Assembly: GCF_016097555.1 (NCBI RefSeq)
Contig: NC_054701.1
Coordinates: 31,602,008 to 31,666,007, forward strand
From: Gigantopelta aegis
Taxonomy: Eukaryota > Mollusca > Gastropoda > Neomphalida > Peltospiridae
Length of the DNA: 64,000 nucleotides
Reading direction: 5' to 3'
Shown piece after piece: positions 57,385-64,000 of this stretch. The notes below the pieces were generated by a model. That model ran no database searches. It was given only the letters and a program-made list of their open reading frames with translations, and was not told the DNA's origin. Positions within the stretch are counted from its first letter, which is position 1; each line of letters opens with the position of its first letter. Made by a program: the position numbers and the translations under genes.

Positions 57385-60300
57385 AGTTATCCAGTGGAAC
57401 TATCGTGGGCTTTGGCCCAATTTTCATGAATGAAGTCTTCTAATTAAAAAATATAATCCACTTGCAGTATGTCTTCAGGAAACCTTCCTTAAGGATACTG
57501 GTAGTATTAACATCAGAGGATTTAATCTCTACCATAAATGTCAAGAAACTGAAAATAGAGCGTCTGGGGGCGTTTCCATTATTGTAAATGAAAACATTCC
57601 CTAGAGTGAAGTCATATTAAAGTCAAATTTACAAACTGGCTGTAAAGATCACGACTCATAAAACTATTACTCTCTGTTCAGTTTATTTACCCCCTCGAAA
57701 CAATTACAATTTTAACACTAGGGACTTTCAAGGTCTTCTTGATCAACTCCCTACACCCTTTATTATCATGGGAGATTTTAATGCTCACCACACTTTGTGG
57801 GGATGCGATGACATAAATACTAGAGGTAAACAATTAGAAGACTTAATTCTCAAAAATGACTTAATATTACGAAATGATAAAAGACATACATACTTTCATC
57901 CTGCAAGTGGTTCTTTCACATCCATTGATTGAACCCTTTGTAGTCCCTTCACTTTGTTTTGAATTCTCCTGCAAAGTTTGTCCAGACCCTTGTGGTAGTG
58001 ACCACTTTCCAATTATTTTAGAGAATGATGGGCCTCCATCACTTGAAAGAGTTCAGAGATGGAAGTTGACGGGCAAACTGGGATCAATTTCGGCATCTAT
58101 GCAACAAACTGACATGACTGGTGCCGATGATTTCATGTCTTTGTTCACTTCCATCTTCAAAGATATTGCAGAGGAAATTATTCCTAAGACTTCGGCAGTA
58201 CCGAAGCGTTTCAATAAACCATGGTTCAATGAGACATGAAAAGATCGAATCAAAGAGCGAAACAGGACCCTCGAGAGGTTCAAACGCGAACCTACCGGGG
58301 ATAACCTGAATAGTTATCGCATTGTTCGGTCAAAGGCTCGTAAAGCTATCAGACATAGTAAGAAATCATCTTGGAGAAATTATGTCTCCAAGTTTAGTTC
58401 TTAAACATCTGTGAAATCTGTCTGGAATAGGATACGTAAAATCAAGGGAAAAGAATCCAATAATACAGTTCGCCATTTGTCTGTCAATGACACGGATGTG
58501 ACGTCTCATCGTGACATTGCCAATGCTTTAGGAGACAAGTTCTCTCATAACTCTTCTTCTTTCAGTACAGATGCTTTTACATCTGTCATAAATAAAGCTG
58601 AAAAGCAACCTATTAACTTTTCATCTGAAAATGCTGAAGTATACAACAGGCACTTCTCTTTGGAAGAGTTGCAGGACGCTCTGCGTAGAGCCCATGATAC
58701 TTCAGTAGGACCAGATGAAACACATTATCAACTCTTAAAACACTTACCTGAATCATCCTTAATGGTCGTATTAAATGTCTTTAACAAAATCTGGATTTCG
58801 GGTGACTTTCCTTCTGATTTGAGAAAAGCCATTGTCATTCCTATTCCTAAGCCTGGTAAGGATTCAACAAATCCTACCAGTTATCGCCATATTGCTTTGG
58901 CAAGTTGCATTTGTAAAACCATGGAAAGAATTATCAATCGTAGACTTGCCTGGTATCTTGAGTCCCACAAATCGCTTACTAACGTGCAATGTGGTTTCAG
59001 GCCTAGACGTAGCATGGTCGACCATCTTGTTAGATTTCAAACGTGTTGTAGGGATGCTTTTATCCATAACCAGCATTTGGTATCGGTCTTTTTTTTTTAT
59101 CTCGAGAAAGCTTATACCACGTGGAGTATGGGATTTTAAAAGACCTCCATGGCATGGGCCTAAGAGGCCGTATGCCTGACTTTATCTGAAATTTCTTACA
59201 GAATAGGTCTTTCAAGGTACGAGTGGGATCTACGTTATCCAATTCCCACTCACAAGAGATGGGTGTGCCTCAAGGTATTTTCCTGTCAGTAACTTTATTT
59301 TCCGTGAAAATTAAAAGCATCACCCAGTGTTTAAAACCTGGTATTGATAGCTCGTTATATGTCGACGATTTTCAGATTTCCTACAGGTCGTCCATTATGA
59401 GTATCACTGAACGTCAGTTGCAGCTTTGTTTGAATACAGTTCAACAATGGGCAACCGACAATGGATTTCGATTCTCAAAGTTAAAAACCGTCTGTATGCA
59501 TATCTGCCAGAAAAAGAGGTCACCATTTAGATCGTCAGCCGTTTCTGGACAAAACTCCGGTTCCAGTTGTGGAGGAGACCAAATTTCTGGGGGTTATTTT
59601 TATCATAGGAGGCTATCTTTTGTTCAATCTAATTAAAATTAGCTCCACTATTACATGTGGATCTAACACCAGCCAGTTGGAGCTCATGTCCACCAATCAA
59701 ATCTTACTTGCAGAATCCTGCCAGTGATTTAAAAATAATTTGAAAACATTCCGAATTATTCTGAGGGTATATGATATGTTTCATGTGAATTACGAATGCC
59801 TTATTTAGACCAGTAGAACTAATTTTAATCGGATTGCAAACAACACTGCGTAGTCCCCAATGTCCAGGTAACATTTCGTCTGTAAATAATAATTTAAATA
59901 TTGACCAATCACACTTCGCCTTTTATAACGTTATTTGGGAGAATACAAATTCAAAAAATATCGGGCGAGTCTATTTTAGTGGCCGCAGTATAGCGAACCA
60001 TACCAATACGTACGGGGTGGGTTATCAGTATTCTATTTTACATTAAAAATTATTTATTTATTGATAAAAAAAAACCCAAACTAAATCAGTCTTCAGTTTT
60101 ACATTACAAATTATTTATTTTATAAAATAAAACATGTTTTAAGCATTCGTAATTCACACGAAACATGTCGTATACCCTCAGAATAATTCGGAATGTTTTC
60201 AAATTATTTTTAAATTACTGGCAGGATTCTGCAAGTAAGGTTTTGATTGGTGGACATGAGCTCCAACTGGCTGGTGTTAGATCCACATGTAATAGTGGAG

Positions 60301-61684
60301 CTAATTTTAATTAGATTGTCTTTCGTTCCTCATTTACAGCATGTGAAAAAGAAGGGCTTAAAGGCCCTCAATATCTTAAATGTTACTGGCAAGACTGAAT
60401 AGGGGAGCAGATCGAAAGGTTATGCTCCGACTTTATAGATCTTTAGTGCGGTCTAAACTTGATTATGGGTGCGTTGTATATGGGTCAGCACGTAAGTGTT
60501 ACTTGCAAATGCTAGATCCTATACACAACCAGGGACGTAGGCTTTGTGTTGGTGCTTTCAAAACATCTCCTGTGGAGAGCTTGTACGTCGATGCACACGA
60601 ACCTAGTTTGGGTGCTAGACGTGCAAAGCTTTCTCTGCAGTATACTAAAAAGATTAAATCAATGCCAAAAAAACAACCTGCATACAATGCGGTTTTTGAT
60701 AATAAATATATGAAGTTATTTGATGCGAAACCGAATGCGATTCGAACATAGTTTTTATCAGTTTCCAACATTGATTTAACATTTTGGAAACTCCTTCATA
60801 TTTTATTTTGCTACCTTGGTGTATCAAACCACCAAAAATTGTATTCGATCTTATGCATCTAAAAAAAACACAAATCGCATAGATACAGTTATTTATAAAC
60901 AGCATTTCATGGAAATCCAAGAGAGATACTGTGATTACATTCCTGTTTACACAGACGGATCACGGGATGGGAATTTTGTGGCTTGTGCTACAGTTTCTCC
61001 ATCAGACGCAATAATTTCCATGAGATTGCCCGATTCAGCATCAATCTTTACTATTAAAGCCCCGGAAGAGATTAAGAATTCATGTGCATCCAAATATATT
61101 ATTCTTACAGTCTCCAAGCTCTACAGTACATAAAATTGGAACACCCGTTAGTTGGAATGGTGATACAGAAGTGTGTCTTTTTATCAATTGCCAATAAAGA
61201 TGTTATATTTTGTTGGGGTACCCAGCCATGTTGGCATTAAGGGTAACGAAAGGGCAGATGATGCTGCCAAGTCTGCTTTGAACTTGTCCCGTGTCCATGT
61301 TGGTGTCCCCTACAGTGATTTTAAATTTCATATTAACCATTATCCTTTCGACTTGGCAAGACGATTGGGACGGTGCGGTTGCGAAAAAGCTTCATTCTGT
61401 CAAGGCAGTCCTGGGAGAGTGGCAGTCATCCTACAGGCGATGCAGGAAGTATGAACTAGTCCTGTGCCGTGCCCGCATCGGCCATACATATTTGACGCAT
61501 TCGTTTATTTTAAAGAAGGACCCTCCCCCTCGGTGTGAACATTGTCAGTGTACATTGACTGCGCCACATTTTGGTGGAGTGTGACCATCTCAAGCCGACG
61601 AGAAATGATATATTTGGCAACAGAAATGTTTTGGAATCTTTTAAATTCCATCCAAAATTAATTGTAAAGTTTTTAAAACACTGA
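57374..61684 (+). pseudogene. LINE-A ORF2, broken and interrupted by a MITE
   Basis: The start position reads GTG (57374), where the other copy has ATG. Endonuclease motifs: VCLQETFLKDTGS, FIIMGDFNAHHTLWG, SGSFTSID, then GSDHFPIILENDGPP. RT: IPIPKPGKDSTNPTSYRHI, GVPQGIFLSVTLF and SSLYVDDFQIS. After the MITE (59625-60318): ADRKVMLRLYRSLVRSKLDY, RNase H VYTDGSRDGNFVACATV (aspartate intact), VPSHVGIKGNERADDAAKSA, and the zinc-like CEHCQCTLT. Stops and shifts occur throughout. Confidence 0.88.
59625..60318. mobile_element. MITE with long inverted repeats and 9-bp TSD, copy 2
   Basis: Terminal inverted repeats start CAATCTAATTAAAATTAGCT and continue for well over 100 bp. Flanks are tcttttgtt (59616-59624) and tctttcgtt (60319-60327); the uninterrupted LINE-A site in the minus-strand copy (about 31413-31432) has one copy of this 9-mer. 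A related element is at 19043. Confidence 0.9.
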
Positions 61685-61875
61685 CTTCTATACAAAGTTT
61701 TAAACTGTACTTACCTTGATTTTATGTATTGTATTATACTTTTCACCCACAGCTCCTTAAACTGTGGTTTTACATAAATGTATATAAATAATATTTTCAT
61801 ATACTTACCATTTGTGACACCCAATAGCCGATGTGTATTTTTGTGCTGGGGTGTCGTTAAACATTCATTCATTCT

Positions 61876-61960
61876 GGATTAAAAATCTCATGCCTCGACT
61901 GGGATCCGAACTCAGTACCTACCAGCCTGTAGACCAATGGCCTAACAACGACGCCGGTCT
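61876..61960 (-). mobile_element. SINE type C head fragment
   Basis: It matches the tRNA-like head at 49060-49157 ('gcctcgactgggatccgaac'). Only the head is present. Confidence 0.75.
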
Positions 61961-62450
61961 TGGGACGGTGCGGTTGCAAACAAGCGTCATGCTGTCAAGC
62001 CAGTCCTGGGAGAGTGGCAGTCATCCTACAGGCGGTGCGGGAAGGATGAAGTAGTCTTGTGCCGTGGCCGCAGCAGCCATACATATTTTACGCATTCATT
62101 AGTGTGACCCCTGCGTGTGCTGTAACCTCACCGTGGTGCAGGGGTGTAACATTCTCTTTGAGAATGGCCAATACAGCACAAATTGAAGTTTGGAGTAAAA
62201 TTCGGTGTCCGTAAAATTCTGTGATATTTGTATTTGTATTTTTGCACAGTTCTTTACACTGTTTTTTGTTTAAACCTTGAATTTTTATATTGATGTTGGT
62301 CATCACTTTATTTATTTGTTTGCATTACCATAGTTTGACACCCAATAGCCGATGTATTTTTTGTGCTGGGGTGTCGTTAAACATTCATTCATTCATTAGT
62401 GTGAACACATTGTCAGTGTACTCTGACTGTGCGCCACATTTTGGTAGGTA
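61961..62450 (+). mobile_element. LINE-A fragment split by a short element
   Basis: 'cttgggacggtgcggttgca' through 'ctacaggcggtgcgggaagg' matches the C-terminal part of ORF2. It is interrupted at 62107 and resumes at about 62398 ('gtgaacacattgtcagtgta'). Confidence 0.8.
62107..62396 (+). mobile_element. LINE-A-derived short element
   Basis: It has the 5' module 'ctgcgtgtgctgtaacctca' and the 3' module with (ATTC)n. 'attcattagtgtga' occurs before and after, part of which is the target duplication. Confidence 0.88.
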
Positions 62451-63714
62451 TGTGAGAAAAAAATTCATATTCAGGTGATTGCAGTGCAATTGGTATCATT
62501 GGAAATAGCAAGAAAAGACATTTAAAATGGTCTGAATTGTGATGATAGGATAAATATTGAGAGTGCTATGGTATTTTGAAGTCGCCTAATTTAGGGAGGT
62601 TTTCGTCAATGGATTTACATTTAAAACAAAAGAAACACTGTAACCATTTTCTTTAAAAATGTGCTTCAAAATGCCATACAACCCTTCATCTGTATCATTG
62701 GTAAGAAAGACTCCCACCACTAAGAGATGGGTTATTGCCTCTTAAAATCATCTTATCACAATATCAGTCATTTTAATTCACTAATAATTAATTAATTAAT
62801 TACCTACCTAATTACCCGGTAATTAGCGGTAGTCCCATTCTGAAAAATGCCCATAACATTTGGAATATTTCAACAAAACCTGCACCAGCAGACAGCTATC
62901 AAAAAGTTCTATCAGATGGGTCTATTCTCACTTGAATAATCACATTCAAAACATAATAAAACGAACATCAAAACGGATGAAAATAAACCATATGTAGAAA
63001 ATAAACACTGAGCACATGGCTAATTTCAATGTAAACAACAGTCTGGACCAATCAGGTGGCAGCATTTGGGTCACGTGACCTAATTTCCAGTCGCGTGCAC
63101 ACTTTTAGAACAAAACATGCCAGACAAAATCAACCATAGGCATTATTAAATCCCAAATTTCAATGAAATGCATATCAAAGTCATCTTTGCTTGTTAATAA
63201 ACTATTCTGATTACAATTTGAAGAATTCCAATGAGATTAACCATCATTATTTTGAGGTTGATTATCGAAGGTTTGTTGACAAAACAGCCCATCAACGGCT
63301 TGGACACCCGATCCTGCTGCTGGTATAAATCAGTGGCTGTATGTAGGATTGTCTTGAAAATCCACATAAAGGTAGAAAAGAACACATACTACAGGTCTAT
63401 ATAAGTTTGAAAAGAGTCTTTACTCGCTTTTCGGTAAATCGGAGGCGTTTTTTATTTGTTATGTATACCGAAATTTTAACAGACGATTTGTGAAACTTCT
63501 AGGAATCTTATGGAAATAAATCGAAGACGAGGCAACTGCTGAAAATGTAAACTACGTCATCAGTATAAGTGTAGATTTTCAACCTTGCGCCCACGACCCA
63601 AAAAATGCACTTGAAAGTACAGCATTTCCACTGCCCGCTGCACTGCGATAAACCCAGAAACCAGGTATTTGACCTAAGCATATGCGATGCCTGGGGCCGA
63701 TTCTCACATACCTA
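62451..63714. other. Non-coding region
   Basis: No gene supported. Low-complexity 'taattaattaattacctacc' near 62785. The remainder is unique-looking AT-rich sequence. Confidence 0.4.
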
Positions 63715-63870
63715 ATTTTGGTGGAGTGTGATTATTTCAAGTCGCCAAGAAATGATATATTTGGCAACAGAAATGTTTTGGAATCTTTTAAATTCAATCC
63801 AATGTTAATTGTAATGTTTTAAAAACATTTTGACTTCTATACAAAGTTTTAAGATATACTTATGGCATGA
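63715..63870 (+). mobile_element. LINE-A 3' fragment
   Basis: 'attttggtggagtgtgatta' through 'ttttggaatcttttaaattc' matches the end of ORF2 and the start of the 3' UTR. The last 130 bp of the window hold nothing recognised. Confidence 0.8.
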
Positions 63871-64000
63871 TTGTGATGTTAGGCAAAACCCTCTGAATAA
63901 ATTATTCCTTTCTTGTATAGACAACAAACTCGTAAAACCTGCACCGGATACCATCAACTGTCCTTGAACTTGATAACAGTAGGGATGGACCTATTTGAGA

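Larger units (their letters stand above)
55650..61875 (+). mobile_element. Near full-length LINE-A, plus strand
   Basis: It starts with CCCCCTGCATGTACTGTAAC and the 5' UTR (containing a poly-G run at 56120-56146), has ORF1 and ORF2, and ends 'ggtgtcgttaaacattcatt'. A 694-bp MITE interrupts ORF2. No flanking duplication was found, so an end may have been lost or recombined with the LINE-A fragment to the left. Confidence 0.9.

Overview
This is animal genomic DNA: multi-exon genes with GT-AG introns, AATAAA polyadenylation, no operons and very dense transposable elements. The tRNA-headed SINEs ending in 'cgtcgttaaa(ta/ca)aaaca', the (GAAT)n-tailed LINE ends and the mix of element families look like a lophotrochozoan. 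I infer a mollusc, probably a gastropod, from memory of such repeats; no species call is safe.

Layout. (1) 380-11430 holds one complete ordinary gene, + strand: TATA box, non-coding first exon, eight further exons and a poly(A) signal. It encodes a 157-residue secreted glycine-rich protein built from small exons that are all flanked by phase-1 introns. Its introns are full of SINEs, two minisatellites and a fold-back element. (2) 11.5-21.1 kb is a transposon graveyard: a decayed Tc1-like element, pieces of one LINE family ('LINE-A'), two Ty3/Gypsy pol remnants, TTAA-flanked MITEs and a MITE with 9-bp target duplications. (3) 21.2-29.5 kb has a broken C2H2 zinc-finger gene, then a decayed gene for a large protein with a FEN1/XPG-like nuclease core and a cysteine-rich tail, lying between inverted ~170-bp repeats. 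This is the best candidate for an undescribed element. (4) 29.5-35.5 kb is an essentially full-length LINE-A inserted in a TTAA MITE, with target duplications that define both ends. (5) 35.8-39.2 kb has a dimeric satellite-like array and a second Tc1-like copy whose transposase is open but has lost its ATG. (6) 39.4-48.1 kb is a RecQ-like helicase gene of at least four exons with one in-frame stop. Its first visible intron holds a ~4.5-kb PIF/Harbinger element with both of its genes and arrays of CGAAT motifs at each end. (7) 49.5-51.9 kb has a zinc-binding exon and a decayed Mutator-like transposase gene. (8) 53.3-62.4 kb is two LINE-A copies head to head; three TTAA MITEs sit in one and a 9-bp-TSD MITE in the other. 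The rest is non-coding sequence and fragments.

The nested insertions give a partial relative chronology: Gypsy and LINE-A copies came before the MITEs inside them, while one LINE-A came after the MITE it split. Most transposon genes carry stops or frameshifts. The glycine-rich gene is the only clearly intact cellular gene seen. All reading was by eye; family names rest on recognised motifs, not on database searches.
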